From: a virus
IMG/VR virus record: IMGVR_UViG_3300046820_002568
Coordinates: 62,001 to 126,000 of that record
DNA: 64,000 bases
Strand: one strand, 5' to 3'
The position numbers and the translations under genes were made by a program. The notes beneath the pieces were generated by a model. The model ran no database searches. It saw only the letters and a list, made by a program, of their open reading frames with translations, and had not been told where the DNA came from. Positions 1 to 8,254 of the stretch are shown here, one piece after another (the stretch's first letter is position 1; the number at the start of each line of letters is the position of its first letter).

Positions 1-1035
1 TCCGCTATTAACTAATATATATGTTGAGTCTGAACTTGAAATTCCTGTTATTGGGTATGATGAAGTTCCAGAATATATAACATTTATAACATCAGGTAAT
101 ATTGCATATTGATAAGTATTCTGAACAATCCATCCCTTCATGGGTGAAATAATAATACTTGTTCCTCCTGTATATGTTAATCCAGTAAAGTCATAAGTAC
201 CAGTTGATATTACATTACCCTCTAATATATTTCTTTCAATGTCGGTTAATGTTAGGTTTGTATCCTCATTTCTAATACTAACATAAATTTCTCCTGTTGT
301 AGTCCCTGTCGCTGTGACATAACCAATCTGGTGACTTCTTGAACTAAATTGTAAAGAAGTTGTTCCTGATACATATCCACCAGGGACTGTATCTGATAAA
401 TAAAGAATTGTACCAATTGGGTAACTAACATTAACCCCCAATAAAATACCCTGATTAATTGCAAGTCCTATTGAACCATTAGGAATATCATTAGCGGCCA
501 AACCAATAACTTGGTTATTTGTGTTACCCGAAGAAGTTAAAAGAGACGCATTTGGAATCCCGTTTGTTGCACTTTGAATAGCAATTGCCGAGCCTTTTGG
601 TATTAATGAACCTGTAAAGTTGTTTACTCGAGCATATAATTGTTTACCAATTTTAATTTTAACATTTGGGTCAACAAATGAATAAAATGCAACATCGTTT
701 GTTAAATTATCATAAAAAAATCTACCTCCAACATTTGATGGATTTGTACTACCTGTATTAAATTGTAAATAATTTCCAATAAATTGAGTCGTTGCCGATA
801 CCGTATTTGCCGTTAATCCACTTTGGAATATTGTCGCACCTGTTACGGTTCCTCCACTTAATGGTAAGTAATCACCTGTCGTTCCTCCACTTGATGCTGG
901 TAGATTCAAATAAGTTCCACCTGATACTGTATTAATAACAAATGTTCCACCACTTGTAAGTGTCGCCCAAGTCGTGTTGTTTGTTGTAAAATTTAAAGTA
1001 TTACCCGAACTATAATATATTCCGTTATTTGCCAT
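1..1035 (-). CDS. Tail fibre-like protein, C-terminus beyond the window
   Basis: The reading frame is open from an ATG at 1035 to the left edge of the window, giving 345 codons; the C-terminal part is missing. The protein is rich in Gly, Ser, Thr and Asn, as phage fibre and collar proteins are. Around residues 50-75 it carries the motif LPLSGGTVTGATIFQSGLTA, which recurs almost unchanged in the next upstream gene, so the two are related by duplication or domain exchange. It starts 3 bases after the stop of the gene at 1039-1671, so the two are probably read from one message. Fibre identity is inferred from composition, repeats and neighbours. The exact role (long fibre, short fibre or decoration) cannot be told. 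No enzymatic motif was seen. Confidence 0.6.
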   Translation of the reverse strand, partial: MANNGIYYSSGNTLNFTTNNTTWATLTSGGTFVINTVSGGTYLNLPASSGGTTGDYLPLSGGTVTGATIFQSGLTANTVSATTQFIGNYLQFNTGSTNPSNVGGRFFYDNLTNDVAFYSFVDPNVKIKIGKQLYARVNNFTGSLIPKGSAIAIQSATNGIPNASLLTSSGNTNNQVIGLAANDIPNGSIGLAINQGILLGVNVSYPIGTILYLSDTVPGGYVSGTTSLQFSSRSHQIGYVTATGTTTGEIYVSIRNEDTNLTLTDIERNILEGNVISTGTYDFTGLTYTGGTSIIISPMKGWIVQNTYQYAILPDVINVIYSGTSSYPITGISSSDSTYILVNSG

Positions 1036-1341
1036 TTCTTAAATTATTTGAACCCATCCACTTGTTTTATAAATATACAAACCTTCATTATCGTCAGTTA
1101 CAAAAAGAATAAGTCCAATAGGCGGAGTTGATATTGCGTCCCTTTGTACCTTTGTCATTCTTGGAAATAAAACACCTTGAGTTGTTGATGCAATTTCTAT
1201 AATTGCTGCGGCATTTGGATTTGATGTTCCAATACCAATTTGACCTGAAGAATAAAATGTATTTGCGGTTAACCCACTTTGGAATATTGTTACTCCTGTT
1301 ACAGTTCCCCCACTTAATGGAAGGTAGTCTCCTGAAGTACC
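803..1341. repeat. Diverged pair of ~83-bp direct repeats in two fibre genes (803-885 and 1259-1341)
   Basis: The two copies start with gtatttgc and run through the segment encoding the LSGGTVTG.TIFQSGLTANT peptide. They lie in the same orientation in two consecutive fibre genes and differ at scattered, mostly third-codon positions. They look like an old domain duplication that could still support recombination between fibre genes. Confidence 0.6.
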
Positions 1342-1671
1342 AGTCGATGCGGTTAATACTATGGTAACCGCTCCTGTTGTTGAATTTGCAGATAATCCAT
1401 CACCAACTGTAATACTTGTAACCCCTGAAGATGGAGTTGCTCCTGATACAGGACCCCAATAAGCATAACCCGTTCCATCAGTTAAAAGAGCATAACCATT
1501 TTGTTCAGTTCCATTTGAATATGTAAAACCACTATTAACCGTAAGTCCTGATTGAAAAATAGGATTGACAGGAATTGAACCACCAATTCTATATACTACA
1601 CCAGTAGATAAATCGGATTGTAATACATAATTGTAACTATCCTTTATTAACTGGTTTGAAATATCTGACAT
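1039..1671 (-). CDS. Tail fibre / collar-like protein
   Basis: A 210-residue Gly/Ser/Thr-rich protein with an ATG at 1671. The middle (about residues 115-135) holds the LSGGTVTGVTIFQSGLTANT repeat shared with the gene at 1-1035. The C-terminus has the pattern GLILFVTDDNEGLYIYKTSG followed by WVQII. A near-identical terminal pattern (VYKAAGWVQMI) ends the protein at 3045-3929, so these are paralogous fibre proteins with a common C-terminal tag. A segment near residue 150 reads like the GIGTSNP...IEIASTTQGVLFPRMT motif that I associate with fibre and adhesin-like proteins of Bacteroidota and their phages. The TnpB element ends directly upstream of its start codon, so its native promoter or coupling to the upstream fibre gene may be interrupted. 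Virion function is inferred. Confidence 0.6.
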   Translation of the reverse strand: MSDISNQLIKDSYNYVLQSDLSTGVVYRIGGSIPVNPIFQSGLTVNSGFTYSNGTEQNGYALLTDGTGYAYWGPVSGATPSSGVTSITVGDGLSANSTTGAVTIVLTASTGTSGDYLPLSGGTVTGVTIFQSGLTANTFYSSGQIGIGTSNPNAAAIIEIASTTQGVLFPRMTKVQRDAISTPPIGLILFVTDDNEGLYIYKTSGWVQII

Positions 1672-1672
1672 T

Positions 1673-1810
1673 TTGAACTACCCACGAACTAAAGATTCGT
1701 GGGATTCTGAATTATAAATATTCAGAATTTTAGAAGTTTCATCGATTGTGCCGGCTAAAGCTGGTCTTATTTTATCTCCACTTCTGTAATCGTCAGTTCC
1801 TGACGATATA
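1673..1810 (-). ncRNA. Candidate TnpB guide (omega) RNA overlapping the 3' end of tnpB
   Basis: In known TnpB systems the guide RNA comes from the transposon right end and overlaps the 3' end of tnpB. Here the last ~130 bases of the gene contain three hairpins on the same strand: 1789-1807 (ATCGTCAG/CTGACGAT), 1704-1728 (ATTCTGAAT/ATTCAGAAT, 9-bp stem) and 1681-1703 (CCCACGAA/TTCGTGGG, 8-bp stem). The guide would then continue leftwards past about 1673 into the start of the downstream fibre gene. The hairpins are seen directly; the RNA is inferred by family analogy. Confidence 0.45.
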
Positions 1811-2889
1811 AGTTTATACCCTTCTTTAAGGATGTTTTTACTAGCGTTTAAATCTCTATCTAGTTTTGTATTACAAGATGGACAAGACCATTCACGAATA
1901 CTTAAATCAAGATTTTGATTAATATAACCACAGCAATTGCAAGTTTTACTGGAAGGAAAAAATCTATCAATTTTAACAATTTTTTTGTCATTCCATTCCG
2001 CTTTGTAGGTTAAAAGCTCTATGAACTTTGACCAACTAGCATCTGCAATATGTTTTGAAAGTTTATAATTTTTAATCATTCCTTTTATGTTTAAATCTTC
2101 CAGTATGATTGTATCATATTTTTTGATTAATTCTGTGGATACTTTATGTAAATTATCTAAACGAGAATTGGTTATCTTCTTGTGAATTTTTGCAACTTTT
2201 AATTTTTGTTTTTCATATCTGTTAGAACCTTTTTTCTTTCTACTTAAATGTTGTTGAGCCTTTTTAAGTAAGGTTTGATATGTTTTTGTGTATCTATTAT
2301 TTTTGTATTTATATCCTTCGGATGTAATTACAAAATCTTTCAATCCTAAATCAATACCGATACTTTTACCAGTTTTTTCAAATTTTTTATGTTCAGTTTC
2401 AACTAAAATACTCACAAAATATTCATTTGTTGTCGTTTTTGATATTGTGCATTGTTTAATTATTCCTGAAAAATTTCTACTTAAAATTAAATCAATTGGT
2501 TCTTTAAATTTAGGTATTTTTAATTTCCCATTTTCTAATTTAACAAACTGAGGAACACAAAATGAATTTCTATTATGTTTTGATTTAAATTTAGGGAATC
2601 CTTTTTTAAATCTAAAAAAATTTTTATATGCGGTTTCTAGATTTTTTAAACTATCTTGTAATGATTGTGAATTAATTTCATTTAACCAAGAATATTCTTC
2701 TTGTTTTTTTAGTTCAGTTAAAGACCTTGCATTATCATAATAGTTAATAGTATTTTTGTTAGTTTCATATTCTTTTTTTCTTTCGTTAAGAAAATAATTA
2801 TAAGCAAATCTAATGGAACCAAAATGTTTATTTAATAAAACAATTTGTTCTTCAGATGGTTTAAGTTTATATTTGTATGATTTTAACAT
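1678..2889 (-). CDS. tnpB: TnpB family RNA-guided nuclease (IS605 OrfB)
   Basis: At 403 residues it has the normal TnpB length. The N-terminus (1-110) is the usual helix-turn-helix/wedge region. The RuvC-like nuclease residues are all present: D180 in SIGIDLG, E264 in IILEDL, and D344/D346 in DRDLNASKN. The zinc ribbon is intact, with C317/C320 and C336/C339. The family comprises RNA-guided DNA endonucleases, ancestral to Cas12, which help their transposon persist. The final codons (HESLVRG, stop at 1680-1678) are encoded by the right-end hairpin itself, so gene and transposon end are fused. Nothing suggests decay. It could still act as a homing-like nuclease for the phage. A TATTTAT box lies upstream at 2913-2919 (minus strand). 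Confidence 0.93.
   Translation of the reverse strand: MLKSYKYKLKPSEEQIVLLNKHFGSIRFAYNYFLNERKKEYETNKNTINYYDNARSLTELKKQEEYSWLNEINSQSLQDSLKNLETAYKNFFRFKKGFPKFKSKHNRNSFCVPQFVKLENGKLKIPKFKEPIDLILSRNFSGIIKQCTISKTTTNEYFVSILVETEHKKFEKTGKSIGIDLGLKDFVITSEGYKYKNNRYTKTYQTLLKKAQQHLSRKKKGSNRYEKQKLKVAKIHKKITNSRLDNLHKVSTELIKKYDTIILEDLNIKGMIKNYKLSKHIADASWSKFIELLTYKAEWNDKKIVKIDRFFPSSKTCNCCGYINQNLDLSIREWSCPSCNTKLDRDLNASKNILKEGYKLISSGTDDYRSGDKIRPALAGTIDETSKILNIYNSESHESLVRG
1681..1703. repeat. Right-end hairpin of the TnpB element
   Basis: Perfect 8-bp inverted repeat with a 7-base loop. It pairs in position and sequence with the hairpin at 2988-3010, and encodes the last residues of TnpB. Confidence 0.7.
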
Positions 2890-2912
2890 TTAACAGATTA
2901 TCACTATATATG

Positions 2913-2919
2913 ATAAATA
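2913..2919 (-). promoter_or_regulatory. TATTTAT box upstream of tnpB
   Basis: The minus strand reads GATATTTATCATATATAG about 25 bases before the tnpB ATG. The same GATATTTAT(T/C)A core precedes the genes starting at 34243, 60938 and 62784. It is a candidate promoter element, and its presence inside the mobile element suggests the element uses or has acquired phage-type signals. Confidence 0.35.
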
Positions 2920-2987
2920 TCTCTAAATATTAAAAAGCGATTGTTTTTTTTAAAAAATATTATTATCATTAATTAATCACCTTTCAT

Positions 2988-3010
2988 CCCAACCACTAAA
3001 GATTTGTGGG
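2988..3010. repeat. Left-end hairpin of the TnpB element
   Basis: A 23-base imperfect palindrome with the same length and the same central ctaaagatt as the right-end hairpin, differing from it at four positions. It lies about 100 bases upstream of the tnpB start, where an IS605-type left end is expected. Confidence 0.6.
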
Positions 3011-3044
3011 TTTTTCGGTGGAATTTTATAAATAGTAAGAAGTA

Positions 3045-3929
3045 TCATATCATCTGAACCCATCCCGCAGCTTTATAAACATATACTCCATCGCTTCCGT
3101 CAGTTTGATAAACCATATATCCGATAGTTGGGGTAAGTCCTGTCCTTGTTGCTTCTGTTACTTGAGTAAGCCCATTAAATACCGAGCTTGATGTTATACC
3201 AGTTACAGAAACTGTACCTCCTGTTGAGTTAAATAAATCAAGTGTAGATGTTCCTGATGTGTAAGTTCCCGCAGATATATAAAGGCCTGTGACATTACCG
3301 ATTGATATTGTTGAACCAGTTGATTCTAAATCTAAAGTTAATGTGTTCGGATAATAAGTTCCTCCAGTAATTCCTGAACCTCCCCCACCTCCGCCTGTTG
3401 TTAGTTTTTTCCAAACCGCAGTTGAGCTTGTCGCCCCACTTATTCCTTCAACAGTATTTCCAGTCCAAGATGAAATAAAACTTATGTTCTCTGACGAATC
3501 GGCTCTTACAATTGTTCCAAATTGATTTGTTACAACAGTTCCAGTTGATGCTGTTGCCGCTGACCATAAACTATCATAATTACTAATATTAAATTGATAT
3601 ATTTGGTCGGTCTCATATACATAAACAAGCATTCCAAGTCGTCTTCTACCTGATGAAATTAAATCAGAATTAAGGACCAATGTGTCAACTGAGTAAGATG
3701 TTCCACTACCTTTAAAAAAATTAATTGGAATAGTATTTCCACTGTATTCTATAGTACCATAAGTTCCTGAAGGAACAGTATAATATAAGTCAGATACATT
3801 ATAGACCTCCATAAAACCACCAACACCATATATACTAAAATGAGTTCCATATAATGAAGTATTAGATACTGAGGGAGTTCCTACAGTTTGGACTGGACTT
3901 ATTGGATTTTTATATGGAAGTTGTGACAT
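3045..3929 (-). CDS. Tail fibre / collar-like protein
   Basis: A 294-residue Gly/Ser/Thr-rich protein with an ATG at 3929, three bases from the upstream gene's stop. The C-terminal 30 residues (GYMVYQTDGSDGVYVYK then AAGWVQMI) match the C-terminal tag of the 210-residue fibre protein at 1039-1671. A poly-Gly hinge (GGGGGGS) lies near residue 180, followed by a beta-rich repetitive region, as in phage fibres. The N-terminal 20 residues are Pro/Ser/Thr rich, perhaps for attachment. Before the TnpB element inserted it would have been directly followed by the 210-residue gene. Virion location is inferred from context and composition; no receptor specificity can be read from it. Confidence 0.6.
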   Translation of the reverse strand: MSQLPYKNPISPVQTVGTPSVSNTSLYGTHFSIYGVGGFMEVYNVSDLYYTVPSGTYGTIEYSGNTIPINFFKGSGTSYSVDTLVLNSDLISSGRRRLGMLVYVYETDQIYQFNISNYDSLWSAATASTGTVVTNQFGTIVRADSSENISFISSWTGNTVEGISGATSSTAVWKKLTTGGGGGGSGITGGTYYPNTLTLDLESTGSTISIGNVTGLYISAGTYTSGTSTLDLFNSTGGTVSVTGITSSSVFNGLTQVTEATRTGLTPTIGYMVYQTDGSDGVYVYKAAGWVQMI

Positions 3930-3932
3930 AAT

Positions 3933-4901
3933 TTATAACCCTACCCATATACCCTTAAAGGTTATGGGATATTGTGTATTATCTAAAAGAAACTCGGTTG
4001 ATGGGAATGTTGTGTAAACTCTGTAAGTTGTTCTGTTGAAGTTGTACCCAGAATATGTAAAAGTATTAGAATAAATAACTGAATCAGGATAAACATTTGT
4101 AAATGAATGGGAATCTCCCTCACTTACACCTATTTGTTTTTGAATATATCCTTGTGTTTGAGCAGTAGGTATCATTATAGTGTACCAAGCCTTATCACCT
4201 AGTGAGTTTTGTGTAATTGGTCCTGTAGTATAAAAATTATTTAATGTTCTTGGATTTCCAGCACTATCAAAACCTGATGATGATGGTGAAATACCCGCAC
4301 CAATCCAATACATTTCACTATTAGACCAACCACTAAAATTTAAATAATGATTCATCTCAATATTAAATGTTGTCGAACTGGTTGAAGGTGAGGTCCCATT
4401 AGTAAACCCTTTGAAGTTACTTCCAACACTATCCATATATTGTCCTATTTGAGTTGCCGCGGAAAAAGGCTCAACAATAATTAAAGCAACTTGTTGTGGT
4501 TGAGGAGTAGTGGAAGGAGTAATTGAAGGTGTTGGAGTAATTGTTGAAGTAATACTTGGTGTTGGTGTTGGGGTAGGTGCTTGATAACTTGGGGTTACAC
4601 TTGGAGTTACGGTATTTGAAGGTGTAATTGATGGGGTTATACTTGGTGTTGGAGTTTGGGTATTTGTTGGTGTTGGGGTTATACAGCTAAAGGTCTGGTC
4701 TTCTTGACATCCTAAAGCATCAATAATCCTTACAATTACTGTAGGACTATATGTTAATCCTGATGGTAAATCAAGGGTTAGAGGTGGCGGAACTGTAGTT
4801 GAGCCTGAGTAAACCTGTTCACAGTTTAATCCAAATCCATCACATATATAAATTACATAAGGTGACTGACCACTAATGGTATTTATAGTAACTTGACTCA
4901 T
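3933..4901 (-). CDS. Tail protein with Pro/Thr-rich linker
   Basis: A 322-residue protein in three parts. Residues 1-73 form a small Cys-containing domain (Cys near 20, 27, 65 and 73). Residues about 74-137 are an almost pure run of TPTPSITPS-type repeats. Residues 138-322 are an unrecognised domain rich in aromatic and Ser/Asn residues that may be a receptor-binding head. The linker is the same type found in the 1104- and 846-residue proteins nearby and suggests an extended, possibly glycosylated stalk. It starts at an ATG at 4901 and ends 3 bases before the next fibre gene. A distal tail or fibre role is inferred; no family was recognised for the C-terminal domain. Confidence 0.5.
   Translation of the reverse strand: MSQVTINTISGQSPYVIYICDGFGLNCEQVYSGSTTVPPPLTLDLPSGLTYSPTVIVRIIDALGCQEDQTFSCITPTPTNTQTPTPSITPSITPSNTVTPSVTPSYQAPTPTPTPSITSTITPTPSITPSTTPQPQQVALIIVEPFSAATQIGQYMDSVGSNFKGFTNGTSPSTSSTTFNIEMNHYLNFSGWSNSEMYWIGAGISPSSSGFDSAGNPRTLNNFYTTGPITQNSLGDKAWYTIMIPTAQTQGYIQKQIGVSEGDSHSFTNVYPDSVIYSNTFTYSGYNFNRTTYRVYTTFPSTEFLLDNTQYPITFKGIWVGL
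4492..4681. repeat. Degenerate minisatellite encoding a Pro/Thr linker
   Basis: Tandem imperfect units related to ggtgttggagtaatt encode TPTPSITPS-type peptides. Related tracts occur at about 5228-5320, 5590-5765, 5995-6068 and 12740-12850 in other tail genes. Confidence 0.7.
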
Positions 4902-4936
4902 CTATACTATTAAATACTTTGAATCTCTATATCTGA

Positions 4937-7900
4937 TTAGCACGCACCTATCAAAGATGAGTTAAATTGAGTACCCGCAGATGAATTTGGATTATACCAA
5001 CTATAACTTAAACTATTTGGAGTTAATTGTACTCCGTTGTATAATCTATCATAATATGTTGTTGAGTTACCGAGTACATCAGACCAATACCAATAAACTC
5101 CTCCATCTGACCAAACAACACCATTTGTTAAATTATAATAACTTCTTCCACTGAATACCCCGTCAGGAGTTTTACTTTCGGTATAATTAACAGACGAATA
5201 GTCATAATCAAAACATAGTGTAACTGCGGAAATAGTAGGTGTGACTGTCGGTGTTGGTGTTTTAGTTGTAGTAACACTAGGGGTAGGAGTATTTGTCGGA
5301 GTTACTGAAGGAGTAATTAATCCAACACATCCATTTGGGTCTGAAGATGTTATAGTTCCTGTTCCTCCAGAAACAAGATACCAAGCATATCCGTCAGAAT
5401 AATATCCGTCAGGTGCAGGAGAACTTGGTGTTGCACTAGCGTCCAAGTAAATTTTCTCGCCAACATTAGGAGTCGAACCTCCAGATACTGGAGCATATAG
5501 TGTTTGAGGTGAGGCCCAATAATCATCACATGCAAGAGTCTGAGTTGCCCCAGTTCCTAAAATATAACTGAAGTAAGAAATAGTTGGAGTAACGGTAGTA
5601 GTAGGAGTCACAGTATTAGTTGGTGTAACTGTTCTAGTTGGTGTAACTGTAGGTGTTGCTGATTTTGTGGGGGTTATTGTTTGGGTGACTGTAGGCGTAA
5701 CTGTGGCGGTTGTAGAAGGTGTTGGGGTTATTGTAGGCGTAGGAGTATTTGTTGGGGTTGGACATATTCCAAATGAGCCAACAACATTTCCACCAGTGTC
5801 TAATTCACATACCACGCCATTTAATGAATAATATCCCGACATTACAATAGTAACCGCACCGTAATTATTATTATAGAACTCGGTGTTAGTATCAAATATT
5901 GATTCGGTACCATAAATAATCGTTGTTCCTGTTCCAAAACACGCATCATTTTCAGTTAATCCAGAAGTTACCGCAAATGAATATCTTGCAATTGTCGGGG
6001 TTATTGTTGGTGTAATACTAGGCGTTATCGTTGGTGTAATGCTAGGTGTTATGGTTGGTGAAGGTGTAATACAAATAATATTATTTACAGATGTACAATT
6101 AATTTTAAAATCTATAATAATTGTAAAACTAATAGTCTCATCTCTATATCCTCCAGACCCTGACGAAACAATACTAATGGCATTAGTGTCGGCATCAACA
6201 ATACAACTAACAATGTCCGGTATAGTTAAAACCGCACTTTCAATTATGGTCGCAAAATATCCTAAGTCAGGGATGTCATTAAAAGATTGGGTAAAGTAAA
6301 ACGGGAATTGATAGTCGGTTCCGGCAATATTAATTTTAAATGAAAAAGTCGCACTACTTAAAGAACAATTTGTCGCATTTGCAACTAGTGATGTATATCC
6401 CGAGTACATCATATTCTTCAATGTAAACTTAGTCGACTGTATATTATTAACAGTTCCATCTTTAAATTTAACAGTGTAATTTGAGGCACTTAAAGGATTA
6501 CAAGAAACAGTTGTAGATGTTGATTGTACACACCCTTCATTGTTAGATATTGTGAGTGTATAGGTACCAGCCGTTAATCCTGTCACAAAAATTCCTGTTT
6601 GTCCATTAACATTTTCACTCCATGTAAAATTAAAAGGACCATCAGCATCTTTTATTAAAGCGGTAATAGTTCCAGAACTACCATCATTACAACTTGTTGG
6701 ATAAAGAAGTACCGAGACTAATTCAGAAGGTTGTATATAAATACTTTCCGTTCTAATACACCCAAATTGGTCTGTAACTGATAGTGTGTAAAATCCTGAT
6801 GATAATGATGAAAAAGTATAACTAGTTGTAGTTGTTTGGGTGGAAGTTAACCCGTTGGATAAAGAATATGTGAATTGTAGGTCATCTCTAGATGGGTTTG
6901 ATGTAACCACGCTAATTGTCCCGTCATTTCCTCCGCAATTTGTTGAAGTTGCCGAAGTAGTGATATCAAAATTATATAAATTCTCAATTACAACACTCTC
7001 ATTGTAGGTACACGCACTCTTACTATCTCTAATAGAAAGATAATAATTACCAGGACTTAAAGAACCAAAACTAGTAGACTTTATAAGTGAATTTTGATTA
7101 ATTGTTACACTATTATCACCAGATAAACTATAGAAGTATGGAGGAGTTCCTCCCTCCAAATTTACACTTATACTACCTAATAAGTTACAATTAGCATTAG
7201 TTTTATATGTGTTTAAAACAGTAAAAGTATTAGGTGAAAGTAAAGTCGCCTTAGCCGTTGTAGTACAAATTGCCGAATCAGTAACATTTAAAGTATAGTT
7301 CCCTGAACTCAATCCAGTAAAAGTAACTTGATTAGATAATATTATTTGATAATCACCATTACTTAAAAGATAATAATATGGTGCCGCACCACCTGAAAAA
7401 CTAAAAGTTAATGACCCATCACCATTAAAACATGAAGGACTTTGAGCCACATAATTTATTAATCCTAATTGCGGCGATGGATTAACAACGGTATTAACTG
7501 TCTTTTGACAACCTGAGGCATCTGTTATAGTAACACCATAACTTCCAGAGGTTAATCCTGTGACACTTAAAGTTGTTGAGCTCGTTGTTACATTATATGA
7601 GGATGGAATATTTTTAGTCCACTGATAGGTATACGGTGGTACTCCTGTCATTCCTGTTACATATATCTGTCCTCTTCCAACTTGACAAAATGGACTATCA
7701 ACGGTATATAAACCAAAATCAAAAGTTAAACTATCCCTAACTAAAACTACCTCACTTGTTCCAATACATCCACCTGAATCTTCTAATGTTGCATAATAAA
7801 AATTAGGAAATAAACTAGAAAATGCAAAAGTAGAATTTGTAGTAGTTGCACTTTTTACAAAATTATTGTTAATATCATATAATCTAAATTTACTACTTGA

Positions 7901-8251
7901 ATAAACTTGTGGGCTACTAAATAATATTGTTCCGTTGGGTTGTCCACAATTGCAGTCAGTGACAGTGTTAACATTTATAGTACTCGAGGTCGTTACAAAA
8001 AAATTGATACTTTGTTCTCCTGGAGGATTATCAGTATCAGTTAATGTAAAACTATATGTACCTCCACTTAATCCATTAACTAAGTAAGGACTTTGGGTTA
8101 AAGTTTGAGACGAAAATGTTAGTCCTGAAATAGGGTTAGTCCATGTTATATAAACGGGTGGAGAAGTTGCAGTGAAACTTAAAGAAATGGCACCTGCCGA
8201 AGTATTACTACAATCTCCAGTTAATATATAACTATAATTAATTAAACCCAT
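4937..8251 (-). CDS. Large tail adhesin with SprB-like repeats
   Basis: A 1104-residue protein. Residues roughly 90-600 consist of about six or seven repeats of some 75-85 residues, each with a Cys/Gly start, a PPY(T/Y)Y-type strand, a GL(S/T)(S/A)G(N/T)YT turn and a (V/I)TD..GC end. This is the pattern of SprB repeats found in the gliding-motility adhesins of Bacteroidota. A mixed region (600-725) follows. After it come three Pro/Thr-rich linkers (about 728-752, 829-887 and 977-1008) separating three small domains, the last ending at the C-terminus in a Tyr/Trp-rich domain. The gene overlaps no neighbour but lies 3 bases from the next one, inside the tail operon. A host-binding or host-mimicking fibre is the likeliest role. 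Repeat identity is by pattern only. Confidence 0.65.
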   Translation of the reverse strand: MGLINYSYILTGDCSNTSAGAISLSFTATSPPVYITWTNPISGLTFSSQTLTQSPYLVNGLSGGTYSFTLTDTDNPPGEQSINFFVTTSSTINVNTVTDCNCGQPNGTILFSSPQVYSSSKFRLYDINNNFVKSATTTNSTFAFSSLFPNFYYATLEDSGGCIGTSEVVLVRDSLTFDFGLYTVDSPFCQVGRGQIYVTGMTGVPPYTYQWTKNIPSSYNVTTSSTTLSVTGLTSGSYGVTITDASGCQKTVNTVVNPSPQLGLINYVAQSPSCFNGDGSLTFSFSGGAAPYYYLLSNGDYQIILSNQVTFTGLSSGNYTLNVTDSAICTTTAKATLLSPNTFTVLNTYKTNANCNLLGSISVNLEGGTPPYFYSLSGDNSVTINQNSLIKSTSFGSLSPGNYYLSIRDSKSACTYNESVVIENLYNFDITTSATSTNCGGNDGTISVVTSNPSRDDLQFTYSLSNGLTSTQTTTTSYTFSSLSSGFYTLSVTDQFGCIRTESIYIQPSELVSVLLYPTSCNDGSSGTITALIKDADGPFNFTWSENVNGQTGIFVTGLTAGTYTLTISNNEGCVQSTSTTVSCNPLSASNYTVKFKDGTVNNIQSTKFTLKNMMYSGYTSLVANATNCSLSSATFSFKINIAGTDYQFPFYFTQSFNDIPDLGYFATIIESAVLTIPDIVSCIVDADTNAISIVSSGSGGYRDETISFTIIIDFKINCTSVNNIICITPSPTITPSITPTITPSITPTITPTIARYSFAVTSGLTENDACFGTGTTIIYGTESIFDTNTEFYNNNYGAVTIVMSGYYSLNGVVCELDTGGNVVGSFGICPTPTNTPTPTITPTPSTTATVTPTVTQTITPTKSATPTVTPTRTVTPTNTVTPTTTVTPTISYFSYILGTGATQTLACDDYWASPQTLYAPVSGGSTPNVGEKIYLDASATPSSPAPDGYYSDGYAWYLVSGGTGTITSSDPNGCVGLITPSVTPTNTPTPSVTTTKTPTPTVTPTISAVTLCFDYDYSSVNYTESKTPDGVFSGRSYYNLTNGVVWSDGGVYWYWSDVLGNSTTYYDRLYNGVQLTPNSLSYSWYNPNSSAGTQFNSSLIGAC
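5228..6068. repeat. Three Pro/Thr-linker minisatellites in the adhesin gene (5228-5320, 5590-5765, 5995-6068)
   Basis: Tandem degenerate units of the type ggtgtaactgtaggtgtt encode TVTPT/TITPT peptides. The three tracts separate small globular domains of the same protein and resemble tracts in two other genes. Confidence 0.7.
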
Positions 8252-8254
8252 CTA

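Larger units (their letters stand above)
1673..3034 (-). mobile_element. IS200/IS605-type element carrying tnpB only
   Basis: A lone tnpB gene is framed by two 23-base hairpin sequences in the same orientation: 1681-1703 (stem CCCACGAA/TTCGTGGG) and 2988-3010 (weaker, CCCA...TGGG). They match at 19 of 23 positions, with the same central ctaaagatt. This is the arrangement of subterminal palindromes in IS200/IS605 elements. Read on the minus strand, TTAC lies at 3038-3035 before the left end and TCAA at 1676-1673 after the right hairpin. These resemble the tetranucleotides at which the IS608 family is cleaved. The outer limits given are inferred from those sites. There is no tnpA Y1 transposase, so movement would need one in trans. 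The insertion sits exactly between two fibre genes and breaks neither. Confidence 0.65.

Noticed and set aside
1741-1775. A fourth hairpin in the tnpB 3' end (gccggc...gctggt)
   Set aside because: It pairs well only as plus-strand RNA through G-U pairs; on the transcribed minus strand two mismatches break it.
4492-6068. Tandem repeats that might be a CRISPR array
   Set aside because: The units are degenerate, in frame, contiguous and encode Pro/Thr linkers. There are no unique spacers of constant length and no cas genes.
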